Shown: positions 11,231 through 24,016 of the stretch, piece after piece
Position numbering within the stretch: position 1 is the first letter of the stretch
Layout: each line of letters opens with the position of its first letter
Source: Pestalotiopsis fici W106-1
Lineage: Eukaryota > Ascomycota > Sordariomycetes > Amphisphaeriales > Sporocadaceae
Direction of reading: 5' to 3'
NCBI RefSeq assembly: GCF_000516985.1
Contig: NW_006917091.1
Coordinates: forward strand, 4,609,022-4,673,021
DNA: 64,000 nucleotides
The notes under the pieces: model-generated
Seen by the model: the letters and a program-made list of their open reading frames with translations, nothing else
Databases searched by the model: none
What the model was told of the DNA's origin: nothing
Position numbers and translations under genes: made by a program

Positions 11231-13099
11231 TCAGGCCTGCGATGGAATATCTGCCCAAATACCAGCAATTTTTGCACTCAAAGCCTTGGTCATCTTCTTA
11301 CCTCCAGGTTGGTTACCCAATTCATTGAATACCATGTCGTTCTTCTTCTTCCTTCCAACCTCGCCCGAACCCAGGTCCTCGAACGCTTCAATGAAATCGC
11401 GTGGGGTCTGCCACTTCTTCTGAATTGCAAGAGCCTTTTCACCAGTGACTCCCCTGATACACATGAGAAACCTAAGGTACACATCTCGGAGTGTCATCAT
11501 TTCAGATTTTGATGCCAAGGATGAGAACGCTTGGTAGCTGATGTAATGATTGGTGGACGAGTCCTTCTCACGAAGACTTTGAAGCAAAGGGAGATAGTTC
11601 TTTCTGGTGATGATATCTGTCGGGATGATAAAGAGCGGCTTCTCTTCGTACAATTTCTTGAGCTTGTTGGTCATGCGAACCAAGTAGCGGATTGTGTCGT
11701 CCAGCTTTTGTGTCTGCTTCACAAAAAATCCACTTGTGACTTGTGTGGTTGCAATGGCAGATTGGACCGCCAACTCGTAATGCGACCGATTTTGCTCGTT
11801 CACATTGAATTCTTCAATGATGTAAATAACGTTCTTCAGTCCAACATTCTTGAGTCTAAACTTTTGCTCGTGGAAGCGACCATCCTTGATGCTCGACATA
11901 AGATCATCAAGACGCTTCCGCTCTGCAATCCAGTCAAGGGCCACTTCGTCGCCCTCTGCCCCAGTCCTAGTGAGGAAGTTGGGATCGTGGCATTTCGCAA
12001 TCCACATTGCATCACCGAGCGGCAGAGGCTTCACAATTGGCTTGACGCCCTGCTTGTAGAGCTCCTCCTGTATATAGTCGCGATCAGTTTTGGAACGAAC
12101 TTCTCGCTGATCAATCATGAGCTGTATGGTGAAAGATCCTGGCTGTAGGCGAATCGGGCGAAAACTTGGTATAGCTGAAGGATCAGAAGAGCCATTTTCA
12201 TCCTTGACAACGTCTGCAAACTCTGATGGTGCTGTCTTTGGCCGCGGTGCAGAAGTTTGGGCAGATGCAGGCACCTCTACGTCGCTTTCCACAAAAAGAG
12301 CGTCATTGTCGTCATCGTCATCATCGACTGAGATTGGCCGTATTTTCTGTATTGCTTGTCTTGGAGGCTCCCGCCTTTCAGAGGGTCCAGACCTGTCATC
12401 AGGCTCAGGCGACGGTGCAGAGGGATCAGCCGCTCGCTTGATGTTTCTTGCAACCTCGAGGCCGGCATCAGTCAGGACGTAGAACTTTCGAGCACGGTTC
12501 TTCTTTTCAACAATAAGCTCCTTGTTGACCAAGGTTCTGTACGAGTTCCAGGCCGTGTAGAATTTGTTGGCCTGGTCGGCGGTCGTGTAGGAGCTATCAC
12601 AGTGAGGCTGAGCAGCCGCTATGAGTTCGTCCTTACTCAGGCCCGTCATGCCAGAGGCATTGTGCTCGGCAAGGCCCAATAGGATGCCGTACGGACCAGA
12701 GCGGTATTGTGGTACGTAAGCCTTGACCTTTCGTGCCTTCTTGGCGGGCCGTGGTTGTGACTCCTCGTCTTCTGAAACCCCGGCATCATCGCCATCCAGT
12801 GCTGCCGAATCTGCACCTCGTCTTCTCGGCCTCTTCTTTGACGGCATCGGCAACCCGTTGGCATTGCAGTGTTCCTGCAGCTTCTGTGTGAGCCGGTCGC
12901 ACATTGTTCTGCCGAAACCTTTGAGAGTCTCGAGCTGACAAGGGTGCGTAAAGACGAGTGGGCATGCTCTCAGGGAGTTGTAGGCATTGCGATACGCCGT
13001 GACACTCTTTGCATTGCGTCTCTGGGCGAGATCGAACCATTCCTTCACCCAGCTCAGGTACAATGGGTTCACGCAGTCTTCATCTGAAGGGGCCGGCAT
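11231..13099 (-). CDS. MUS81: Structure-specific endonuclease subunit MUS81
   Basis: Catalytic subunit of the Mus81-Eme1/Mms4 nuclease, which cuts stalled forks, 3' flaps and nicked Holliday junctions in the nucleus. The 622-aa frame is uninterrupted. An N-terminal helix-hairpin-helix region (about 8-80) is followed by a winged-helix part (about 135-220), an acidic linker, an XPF/ERCC4-type nuclease domain (about 325-450) with IDQRE (Asp about 330) and the AERKRLDDL active-site motif (about 392-400), and a C-terminal HhH region. The start at 13099 gives MPAPSDED followed by NPLYLSWVKEW, as in fungal homologues. A Met 9 codons upstream (13126) is possible but less likely. Confidence 0.95.
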   Translation of the reverse strand: MPAPSDEDCVNPLYLSWVKEWFDLAQRRNAKSVTAYRNAYNSLRACPLVFTHPCQLETLKGFGRTMCDRLTQKLQEHCNANGLPMPSKKRPRRRGADSAALDGDDAGVSEDEESQPRPAKKARKVKAYVPQYRSGPYGILLGLAEHNASGMTGLSKDELIAAAQPHCDSSYTTADQANKFYTAWNSYRTLVNKELIVEKKNRARKFYVLTDAGLEVARNIKRAADPSAPSPEPDDRSGPSERREPPRQAIQKIRPISVDDDDDDNDALFVESDVEVPASAQTSAPRPKTAPSEFADVVKDENGSSDPSAIPSFRPIRLQPGSFTIQLMIDQREVRSKTDRDYIQEELYKQGVKPIVKPLPLGDAMWIAKCHDPNFLTRTGAEGDEVALDWIAERKRLDDLMSSIKDGRFHEQKFRLKNVGLKNVIYIIEEFNVNEQNRSHYELAVQSAIATTQVTSGFFVKQTQKLDDTIRYLVRMTNKLKKLYEEKPLFIIPTDIITRKNYLPLLQSLREKDSSTNHYISYQAFSSLASKSEMMTLRDVYLRFLMCIRGVTGEKALAIQKKWQTPRDFIEAFEDLGSGEVGRKKKNDMVFNELGNQPGGKKMTKALSAKIAGIWADIPSQA

Positions 13100-14457
13100 G
13101 GTGCAAACAAACGAAGCAACTGACAAAAAATGGTGCGATGGTGAAGTTGAAGCGATTGAGATGAACGTTTAGTGAGTTTTACTCGAAAAAGTATGAGACG
13201 ATCTGTCGTGGTGGAGAGTCACAACAGTAACAACTAATCATAGGAGTGCAGGGTTGTTGCTACCCAATAGGCTGGTGAATGATGAAAGGAATTGGAGTTG
13301 CGACCCAAGGTAAGATCCGTACAGACGACCAATTTTTTATTTTATTTTTTTCATATTCGGCTGACATGGGGAAAGGCAACGGCGAGACAGCCCATTGCTG
13401 AAAGTCGAAGCACGAAATACTGTTCGACGAATGGCTCAATTGCGGACATATATCATGAACGGCATGCCTAGTACGGAATATGCGTAAAAGAAACGAAAGC
13501 GCGTCATTGAGATTTCGACGCGTTCCTGGGAGATGTAGACAAACACCAAGTCAGGTGACTTTTCTTTAATAGACACACCCGCTTCTTTTTAGCTTTGGGT
13601 TACTGGTGCTGCCCCTCCATTAGACGGGAGTCTGCCGCCTGTGAGACAAAAAGCAAGCCTCAAGACCCCCGCCGTGTCGCCCGTGGCTTTTTAATGGCTC
13701 AGCCCGCCAATGTTCTATTTCTGCTCACTTCCACCCCCCCACCGCCAAGGGCTTTTGTAGGCGGACCCGCCGACCTGTCCAGTCACTGTCATTCCATGGA
13801 TGGCGGGGGGGTTTTCCTTCACCTTGGTGGTTTAGTCTCAGGAGGGAACCTCGTATGTAAGAGAAAATGGACACCAGAAAACGAGGGGCTCAGCTGCTAC
13901 TGTTGCTTGCAGAAGCCGGTTGGTTCAAGCTTGAAAGGAAGCTATTACCTCACTGCGGCCGTTGCTTGGGCCCAAAGCCTCCAAGGGTTTTACGTTGATT
14001 GATTCGATCCGAAGCGAGTCGTCGTATTACTATTTGTCGACACGACTGCTCCTTTCCTCTCTCTCTTCTCTCTCTCCCTCTCCTTTTGTTCTTGTTCACA
14101 TTTTGTAGACTAAGATCAATCAATCAGTCAGCTTGATTCGCCTTGTCTTCCCATTCGAGAAGCTTTGTTGCTGAATCCTGACTTTGATCTTCCCAAACCA
14201 TCACCACATTACTTATTTACTTTGGTTGGTGGGGTCAAATACCTTTCTGCCAATTTGAACAGACTACTACATCATCTTGCTTAGCCTTTGCTACCGTCTT
14301 TTTCAGCCACGGTACTTAGTCAACTGCCAAACGGTCCGTTCCCGTCCTTCCCAGGTACATTCGGTTGTGAGCGCCGGATTGGTCTGCCATATATACTTGC
14401 TCTATTCACCGCTGACTCTTTGTTCTTTATTCAGATCGATAAGAAATCACCGCCAAA
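13100..14457. other. Divergent region between MUS81 and AGM1
   Basis: Contains promoters for both genes and a pyrimidine-rich leader (about 14040-14110) before AGM1. An open frame at 13595-14002 has no recognisable domain and is not supported as a gene. It includes the 5' leader intron of AGM1. Confidence 0.55.
14355..14434 (+). other. Probable 5' UTR intron of AGM1
   Basis: GTACAT donor at 14355, CTGAC branch site near 14412, a T-rich tract and a TTCAG acceptor ending at 14434, 23 bp before the start codon. The 80-nt length is typical of this window. Inferred from signals only. Confidence 0.6.
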
Positions 14458-16083
14458 ATGGATCGCAACGCCATCATTGAGGCTTCCAAGAAGCACGATA
14501 TTGTTCCCGGCACCTACAAGTATGGAACTGCTGGTTTCCGTATGGCTGCTGACCTCCTCGAGGGCGTCACCTTCCGAGTCGGTCTGCTGTCCGCCCTTCG
14601 ATCACGAAAGCTCAACGGCCAGGCCATTGGTGTCATGGTAACTGCAAGTCACAACCCGGCCAAGGACAACGGTGTCAAGATTGTGGACCCCATGGGTGAC
14701 ATGCTGGAGCAAGAGTGGGAAACATATGCCACGGATCTGGTCAACTGCAAGACTCACGACGAGTTGGCTGATACTTATGCCAAGCTTGCTCAGCAGTTCA
14801 AGCTCGACCTCGCCGCTCCTGGCAAGGTCATTGCTGGAAGGGATACTCGTCCTTCCGGTATCACTCTTGTCCAGGCCTTGGCCGATGCCTGCGCTGCCAC
14901 CAACACGGCTTATGTCGACTACAAGGTTCTGACCACACCACAGCTGCACTACCTGACCCGCTGCGTCAACACCGAGGGTTTACCCACCTCGTACGGCGAG
15001 GTTAGCGAAGTTGGATACTACAAGAAGCTCAACAGCGCATTCGAGCGTGCCATGAAGAACAAGCGTATCTCTGGCTCCGTGACAGTGGACTGTGCCAATG
15101 GTGTGGGTGGCCCGAAGCTCAACGAGCTCCTCAAGTACATTGACTCGTCGAAAACCGGCTTCGACTGCAAGGTTGTCAATGACGATGTGTTGAAGCCCGA
15201 GATTCTGAACCTCGACTGTGGCGCCGACTTCGTCAAGACCCGCCAAAGAGCCCCTCCCAAGCCTCAGGCCCAGCCCGGCGATCGCTGGTGCTCGCTGGAC
15301 GGTGACGCTGACCGCTTGATCTACTACTGGGTCGACCCTGACACGAGCAGTTTCTTCATGTTTGATGGCGATCGAATCGCTACGCTGGCTGCCTCCTTCA
15401 TTGCTGACCTGGCGCGAACTGCTGGTGTTGAGGAGGAGTTGCGCATTGGCATCGTCCAGACGGCCTATGCCAATGGTGCAAGCACCAAGTACGTCGAGCA
15501 GCACCTTCAGCTGCCTGTCGTCTGCACTCCTACCGGCGTTAAGCACCTGCACCACGCTGCTTGCGCCTTCGATATTGGAGTATACTTTGAGGCCAACGGC
15601 CACGGCACTGTCGTCTTTTCGTCCGACGCCATGCAAACCTTTGCCAAGAAGCAGCCTCAGTCCCCTGCGCAGAAGGACGCCCTCGAGACGCTGCAGGCCC
15701 TCGGTGAGCTCATCAACCAGACCGTTGGTGATGCCATTTCCGATATGCTCATGGTTGAGGTCATTTTGGCTCACAAGGGCTGGGGTCTCAAGGACTGGGC
15801 TATGACCTACACTGACCTCCCCAACCGCTTGGTGAGAGTCGAAGTCGGCGACAAGGACCTCTTCCAGACCACCGATGCTGAGCGAAAGCTGAGCCAGCCC
15901 GCCGGGGCCCAGGACGAGATTGACCAGTGCGTCAAGAAGTACACGAATGCGAGATCATTTGCACGCGCCTCGGGTACCGAGAACGCCTGCAGGGTGTATG
16001 CCGAGGCCGCAACCAGGTCCGAGGCGGACGATCTCGCCAACAAGGTAGCAGTCATCGTGAAGCACTACGGCGGTGGAATCTAG
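14458..16083 (+). CDS. AGM1: Phosphoacetylglucosamine mutase
   Basis: Converts N-acetylglucosamine 6-phosphate to the 1-phosphate, the step before UDP-GlcNAc, which feeds chitin, N-glycans and GPI anchors. Intron-free, 541 aa, with a CCAAAATGG start context. The active-site TASHNP loop (Ser64), followed by DNGVKIVDPMG, is the version found in AGM1/PCM1 rather than in glucose phosphomutases. The metal-binding DGDADR loop is at 281-286 and the phosphate-binding RASGTE loop at 503-508; the usual Pro of that loop is Ala here. The order of the four domains and the length match the family. Confidence 0.95.
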   Translation: MDRNAIIEASKKHDIVPGTYKYGTAGFRMAADLLEGVTFRVGLLSALRSRKLNGQAIGVMVTASHNPAKDNGVKIVDPMGDMLEQEWETYATDLVNCKTHDELADTYAKLAQQFKLDLAAPGKVIAGRDTRPSGITLVQALADACAATNTAYVDYKVLTTPQLHYLTRCVNTEGLPTSYGEVSEVGYYKKLNSAFERAMKNKRISGSVTVDCANGVGGPKLNELLKYIDSSKTGFDCKVVNDDVLKPEILNLDCGADFVKTRQRAPPKPQAQPGDRWCSLDGDADRLIYYWVDPDTSSFFMFDGDRIATLAASFIADLARTAGVEEELRIGIVQTAYANGASTKYVEQHLQLPVVCTPTGVKHLHHAACAFDIGVYFEANGHGTVVFSSDAMQTFAKKQPQSPAQKDALETLQALGELINQTVGDAISDMLMVEVILAHKGWGLKDWAMTYTDLPNRLVRVEVGDKDLFQTTDAERKLSQPAGAQDEIDQCVKKYTNARSFARASGTENACRVYAEAATRSEADDLANKVAVIVKHYGGGI

Positions 16084-16853
16084 GAGACCATCCAGAATCA
16101 AAAATCCGCATATCCCTTCAGAGGATGTCAAGCTGCTGCTCAAGATGAGACGATGAAATCATGAATAAATGAACGCAATCATAAAACCCCCAAATCAACA
16201 GGAAGCGAAGAAAGAAAGACCAGCACGGACTCGGCGCCACAATATTGCCCGACTTTTGTTCTGCTATAATACTAAAATAGATCATGGATCAATACAATGT
16301 TCTTGGCACGGATTCTCCCCCTCACATGTCAAAAGTGTAAATGTGTTGATGATCTCCAACTGACACCGCACCTTGGGTCAATGTAAATGTTCCTGGAAAA
16401 CGTTCTGGAATGCATTTCTTCTTCTTATCTCATGATTCTCATGCATGCATGCTATGTAAAATCTGACAACAGACACCCTAGTCTGTGTTGGGGCCTACAC
16501 ACGCGAAGCGTTACAAACTCGCTTCTGTTCCTTTCTGTCCCCCCAAGGTGTCAAGCGCCATCCAACAGAGCGGGGACAGGACGGACCCTGCCTATGATTA
16601 TGTCTCTGACTCTTTGATGGCTGATCTAATCTCAAATCTTGCGTCGGGGCGGTATCATAATCTTCAAGCCACATCTTCCCTTGAGTGGCAGTTCAATAAG
16701 ACGACATTGAGTCATCCGCGGACCTCGTCTCCCGAAACAGTCTGCAGTTTGAATCGAGATGCCCACTGTGGTCAACAGTCATTGTCGACGATATCTGTAG
16801 TCAGGTTTGAGGTCTTCTTGGCCGCGAAAGCTACAGTAATACCAAGTGCCACT
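16084..16853. other. Intergenic region between convergent genes
   Basis: AT-richer DNA holding the 3' ends of AGM1 and the arginine methyltransferase gene. No gene is seen. Confidence 0.6.
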
Positions 16854-18330
<1,477 letters not shown>

Positions 18331-19289
18331 TTTTGATTGCCGACAAGAATTATTGGATTTTTTTTCCCCCCGACTGAAAGAATGAAGGCGACGAAGTGAA
18401 GGAAACAAGAGGAAGAGAAAGAAAAAACCAAACAGTCTCGGGACGACGGGGATGGACGGAGTAGACACAGATTGTCACCAACAGTCGCGACTACTCTTGA
18501 GTCGGGCATAATTTTTCTGGTATGCAGGGTCCGTCCAGCCAATTTACTGCCACTCGGCGGGCCTCACCGCCCGCGGGCCCCACCAAGGCGGCGACTCCAG
18601 TGAAAAAAACTCCCTTTTTTCGGGCTAGACTCGAGAGACTAAAAAAAAAAAGAAGCCGTGTAAGGCGTTGCTATGTATGCCGCCCTCGTACTCTTTGCGA
18701 CGAACCTGCGTGCACATGAACATGTAGGCAGACAAGATCGGATTGTTGAGTGAAATGAACATTGTTCCCTATCTACGTTAACCTTGACATGATGCTACCG
18801 TTGTCTCTGTGTACGACTGCTTGTTATCCATGTCTTTGGCTAGATCATTGGAATGGTCTTTTTCTTTTCTTTTTCTTTTTCTTTTCTTCTCCGAAACGAG
18901 TCACGACCACGCTTGATTGACACAGAAGAAGAAGCTCGTCCCTCTTGTCTTGCGAGTACGTAGTAGTTTCATTTTCTTCCTCGGCATCACCGTAACATGG
19001 AATCATGCCCAACTGAGGGCCACTTGCCACGATGCTGCAATAAAGAGAAAGAGAGAAAAATGATCACTAGAGTCCAAAGGTGCATCAGCGTCCTAAGGAA
19101 GGAGGGAAAGGTTATTACCTTGATTTCTTAATTGGATCTGTTATTTTATTCTTCAGCTTTGGTATTATTATATGTTTTGTTTCGCTTGGACGAGTTCTGG
19201 TGCGGGCTAACCGCCAAAACCCTGAGGAAAATAATGTTTCCATATCCAATAATGTCCTGATCAAGACTATAATGATCCATTGTGACTCT
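18331..19289. other. Region upstream of HMT1 and downstream of PER1
   Basis: 960 bp with long CT and A runs (for example near 18860-18890). It probably holds the HMT1 promoter and PER1 3' end. No gene is seen. Confidence 0.55.
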
Positions 19290-20514
19290 TCAGTCGATCT
19301 CCTTATCCTTCAATTTCGTAGATTTTGCTATATCATCCTGGGCGTCCTTAACAAGGAAACTGTAGGTCAAGTTAGCCGTTGTGCATCTGAGATATGTCTT
19401 TGTCTTCAAGTCCAGAACAAACTTACTTGTACCACACAACTGTTGGGAATATCGTGCCCAGGTGCCAGAGACTGTGAGCATCGAGGGCTCCCCATAACGG
19501 CGGAAAATCGAGCAGCTCCAAGCTCATGACCATCATGAGCCACGCTACAACACATCCGGGCCAGACAGCCCACGTCCTGCGCGTCTGCCTGTACTTTCTC
19601 CAACTGAAATAGGTCCACAGCGCGTTCTGCGTCAGCCCAACCACGACATTAGCCGCCATATTGTAGGTATAGTCCCACTTCCATAGCTTCAGATACATGA
19701 CATGGCATGCGTATAGTGTACAGCAGAGTACGGTCCACAGCCGCAGCACGCTCCTCCGCCTAGGCGTGGGCTTGTCGAGCCGAAAGACCAAGATTGGAGT
19801 ATAGTACATGCCGTACATGACGCCAGCGCCGGCCGCAAAGTAGTCGAGCTGTTCCGTCAGGGGAAAGTCGCGAACGTGAAAGATGCTGCTGAAGATCCAG
19901 GTGGCAATGCCCATGTACGCAAACAGGCAATAGTACGAACGCAGCGGGTAGTTTGCTGGTATGGATGATCGCAGCTTTGCCAGGCCGTTTTGATGAGCCA
20001 CCATGTTGCCCAAGCTGAAGAGCACGCTGAAGGGCTCCTGCATGCCCAGAACCCGTACAAAGGGCCACTTGCCGTGGAACTGAGTGACCGGCTCATTGCG
20101 CTCGATTCGTCTCGACGTAATGATGTGTTGGCATGTGTAGTCGCATTCTTGCGGGCACGTCCAGAGTAGGACTCGATGGAGAAGAGCTGGTACGGTCGCG
20201 TGGTCAGCTTGCTGCTGCGATAGTAGAGGAAAGCAGGCGCAGCTAGGCAGGATTGCACTCACGAATGTGTGTCGGGCTGTTCTTGGGGTCGCAATTCTCT
20301 CTCTTACAGACCTGTATGAGTGCGGGCAAGGTTAGCTCTTGTTCCCTACAATGTCTCATACTCAATGGGTGCTCCTCATTGTGGCACGAACCTCTACACA
20401 TTCGCGAAACTCGGGTAGCCGGTCGCCCAGGGACGCCTCGGCAGTGTTCGCCAACAGGCAGACGACGAGGAAAACGGCCAGCCAAGGCGTTATTCTCGTC
20501 CATAATCTCGACAT
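19290..20514 (-). CDS. PER1: Per1/PGAP3 GPI-anchor lipid remodelling protein
   Basis: Removes the sn-2 acyl chain from GPI anchors in the ER/Golgi. Four exons: 20514-20392, 20311-20263, 20186-19427 and 19359-19290, giving 333 aa. Donors are GTTCGT, GTGAGT and GTAAGT; CTAAC or CTGAC branch sites precede the acceptors. The N-terminus is a signal peptide (hydrophobic to about residue 27, cut near AEASLG). The Cys-rich lumenal part typical of Per1 follows: FRECVEVCKRENC, then LLWTCPQECDYTCQHI. Several membrane spans follow, with the conserved DAHSLWHLGTI stretch near the end. The last exon, 24 codons, replaces a frame that would otherwise stop directly after VVWYK. Confidence 0.93.
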
Positions 20515-22805
20515 GATTGTAAATGCATTGAATTGGGAACGAGGGAGAAGAGGGAGGGAGAGAGGAAGGGAAAGAAGAAAAATGTTCGTACAGAAAAAAA
20601 AGAAGGAAAGAAAAAGTTCGAGAAGGAATTGAGTGAAGCGCAAGAGTACAGATCGTGTTCAACGGCTGACTACTGCACCTATTTTGGAGCTCTGGTAGGT
20701 TGGCTAGTGCCGTCAAGTACACACTACCCACTGCGTACAGAAGGAAGGACAGGACCACACATTGACGCCAGTGTTTTGCGATTGGCCGAAGCTCCACGTC
20801 ATAATATTTCCAGTACTACTGCCGGAGGGCCGGGGTCCATCAGCATTCCGTCTTGCAAATTTCACCTTGTGCCTCATAGGGAAATGCCAGGTTATGATCC
20901 CCCTTTCAAGCTCATTGCCAATGACTGATCGGAATCTTCTCCCTGCTTTTTGCATCGTTTCCACCCAAGGGGACACTTATTACAAAGGATATATCCAGGG
21001 ATGCGCGAAGACGCGGTACCTACGTGCAACCGCGGCATGCTTGTAATTAGAATACGTAGGTACCCTCTACCTTAATCCTCCACAAAAGCTTGATGCCCCT
21101 GGGCTCGCTCTGGTCATATGTAGGTATCCTCCAAAGTAAGCCGTGCCTTTACACGCTTGCATCCCAGCAATTTGAATCACGAGACTATCGCTAGCCACTT
21201 AAGATTGTACGTGGCTACTCGGGGCTCGTAACTGCTGCTGATGGTATATAGTATACACGCTCCAAGCATCGATTGCCGAAATCTTCTCGTATGGTAAAAT
21301 AGGTACATAGCATCCCGTACTCCACTAGTAGTAGCCGGGTGGCCCCGTCGGTGTTGTATCGGTTCAAGGCCTCAACACCATCGATCATTTATCTCCGAAA
21401 GCCCCGAGCTCTGTACGCTTGGCAGACTTGATGTTTAATCGATATTGGGGAGTATGCAGTGGGGCCGGCCCATACAGCATATACATAGTACTGGATAAAA
21501 ATTCGTTCATCGCGAATGAAAATCCATTATACTTACGTCTTTGGAGCCGTCCCAATCCATACCTCCTAGGTGCCATTCCTTTCCACGAAAAGCGCCCTTG
21601 ATAGAATTATGAAAGATTGCCAGGATTGCTCCTTCTGTCTAACTTGACCTGGGAATTGGCCATTTGGCCATTTGGCCATTTGCCTGCAGAATGCATTTCT
21701 GATTTCTGGCCGGAAAACTCTTGGTAATTCCATGCCCGTGCAACTGGACAAGGCACTATCATACACACCAGTGACGCCGTGTAATAAGTTTCATTCATGT
21801 ATAGGATCACTGGAGATGCTGGCCATGCACATAAGCTGATTGCTACTTAGAGGAGAATTTCATATACTGTAGCTCACGTGAACATTGTATAGAGAGAGCA
21901 ATTACGTGTGGAAGAAATCGATTGCTATAGATAGATTTTTTACTTGATGCTTAACATGAATTCCTCTCGGCCAAAAAAAATCTATTGATATTGTGGTATT
22001 CTGATATGATGCTATTTTATCTTATCAGTCTGGCTACATCTTTAATAGAACCCAAGTGGCCAGCACCCATTGTCCTTTGCCAAAGCCATGTAAAAGTATG
22101 TTTCTTGCAAATGCCTCGAAAATTAGACTGCCCGACAGCAGTCCCCTTCGCGCCCGTGGCTTGAGGAGTCGTGAATGGTTCGTCATTGATGATAGTCTCG
22201 CGAATGCACTCGGTGTGCTCTGCATTTGCAGAGCATCGAAATAAAATGTAAAGTGACCGAAGGCAAATCAGCAGCAGGTGAGGGTGAATACATGACACTA
22301 GAGCTGGATGATGAGAGCTCTTTTCGCCTGGTCGGACCTGATTCCTCAAGGCGACACAACCAGTTTTATATCCAGGCGTGCCTCCAGCTGCACGGTAGAC
22401 ATTGATCCATCTGGATGATCCTGACGCCAGACAAAGAAAGAAAGAAAGGAAATATCCCAGGCAGGCCTCAGCTATGAAGATGCTGATGGTGCAGAGTCGA
22501 TAATGCTGACATCGTTGGGATGAGGTTGTCACTACCGCAGTTCGATGACAGCTCCATCGTGACCATGCAGGACTCGAAAAAAGCACATCAAGATGGTGAT
22601 CAGGTAGTTGCGGATTCATGATGCTAGAGACGTTGATACATGTGTTGATGAATAATTTGATTGAACTCTTGATACTATAGAAATGCTCGCAAAGGGTTCT
22701 TTGCCTTCCATGTGACCAGCACTCAGCCTGCGGCTTGTCCACTCTCGAATCGTCAGAGACCTAGCGAAAGAAAAAGAATTAGTCCAAGATTCCTTTTCCA
22801 GCGCG
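20515..22805. other. Region between PER1 and the candidate gene at 22.8 kb
   Basis: Mostly AT-rich DNA with short overlapping frames. A tandem GGCCATTT repeat (three copies) lies at about 21658-21682. A coding-like segment on the minus strand near 22019-22220 is reported as a finding, not as a gene. The PER1 promoter should lie in the first few hundred bases. Confidence 0.5.
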
Positions 22806-23296
22806 ATGCTCAAAAAACAGTTTGAAAACCCCGAGAATATTATCAGAAACCAAATCTCTAAGCACGACCAGATCCCCACCTCACACGCCCGTCCATCCCC
22901 AGTGAGCAGCGCGGGAGGAGTCAAGGCAGCATATGACGATATTGCAACAAGTCTCCTCGCCGCAAAGTTCAAAGCTGGGGCACCGGCATTGGGCGGCTCG
23001 GCCAAAGGGTTTTCGAGGCCCGGGGACGGTCACTCATACGGCTCTTCCTATTTCAAGTATGGTTATGAGGTGACGAGCGCATTTCGGCGTCAACGTCGAA
23101 TGGTCATCATTTTAAAGGGTTTGGGGAGAAGGATGCGATGGACTAGGACCTAGATGAAACTTACGAAGAAAGGGATAAAAAGACAAACGACAGCAACCAC
23201 GCTTGGTTTGCTGCTGCCGCTGCGGTGGTCGCGTGCGCCGTCAACTGGCGACGGCTTCGCTACTGTGTAGACGGTAAAAAAGAGAGTAGGTTATGA
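22806..23296 (+). CDS. Candidate small single-pass membrane protein, function unknown
   Basis: I do not recognise the family. A two-exon model (22806-23069 and 23147-23296) gives 137 aa. The intron is 77 nt, splices at GAG|GTGACG and CTAG|GAC in phase 0, and joins two segments that both use GC-ending codons. The first part is polar and rich in Ser, Ala, Gly and Pro; the second holds an acidic stretch, then a hydrophobic segment (AWFAAAAAVVACAVNW) that could span a membrane once, then a basic tail. The frame continues upstream of the Met at 22806 for about 30 codons to a TGA at 22713, so an upstream exon ending at a CAG acceptor near 22719 is possible. A donor inside exon 2 (GACG|GTAAAA) could lead to a further exon ending near 23475. 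The start and end are uncertain. Confidence 0.45.
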
Positions 23297-24016
23297 AGAG
23301 AATGGGGATGTGCGGGTAGTTTTGCGTTATGGGAAATTTTCGAATGCGGGTGGATACCTGGGTACTAACGCAGGTGGGTGATATGCCAGCTCCCGCCAGC
23401 TGCCTGACAATGACACGCAAGCCGAGCCGCCAGTCAACAGGCAACGTGCTTGTACAAAGCATCATGGCATATTAATCGTCTTGTGGTTTGAATCATTTTC
23501 TTATGTCGCACAGTTTTTAGCTCATGGAAATCAGGTAATCACCCTGCTTCTTCACGCCATGTTAGTCAGGCCATGGAAAGAAACTTGTCAGTTTTGAGAA
23601 GAAGTCACTAATCACCACTTGCAAATGGAAATATTTCCCTGTTTCTTGTAACACTGACTCGCTCATTTAGTAGAAATATATGTTTGGTTTATTTCTTCTC
23701 GAATCAAAGTTGGCCAACCACTGGCAGTGCTGCTGAATTACATGAAATGAGACTTGTGTCATCGTTGTCTCCCCTGAAGCAGCCAAACAGAAAACATGGC
23801 AAGAAGAGCAATCCTCGTTGAGGGGTTTTCTTCTCAACAAACTCTACAATTCCCTGAATAAAACCCGCGCAGCTGGGGTACAATTTGATCTGCTTCTTTC
23901 TCAATCTCGCTTTCCTTTCTTTGTTCTTTCATCATATCATCGTAAATGAACCGCGGTTTCGCGAGTCGGTCATAATACAAGGGTGGTACACTTGAGTAAG
24001 AGATCTTGTCTCTATA
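23297..24016. other. Intergenic region
   Basis: Holds the possible last exon of the preceding candidate gene (to about 23475) and the 3' side of the zinc-finger gene. Otherwise nothing is seen. Confidence 0.5.

Noticed and set aside
13595..14002. 135-codon + strand frame between MUS81 and AGM1
   Set aside because: No domain or splice context; falls in the presumed divergent promoter region.
14980..15774. 264-codon minus-strand frame opposite AGM1
   Set aside because: Antisense shadow of a conserved enzyme gene.
22017..22742. Whole 241-codon minus-strand frame near 22 kb as one gene
   Set aside because: It contains a good acceptor signal inside, its codon bias is uneven, and its upstream half looks non-coding; only the last part is kept as a low-confidence finding.
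22616..23005. 129-codon minus-strand frame with a hydrophobic stretch opposite the 22.8 kb candidate
   Set aside because: The + strand frame has better codon usage and a phase-matched second exon; the minus frame is its likely shadow.
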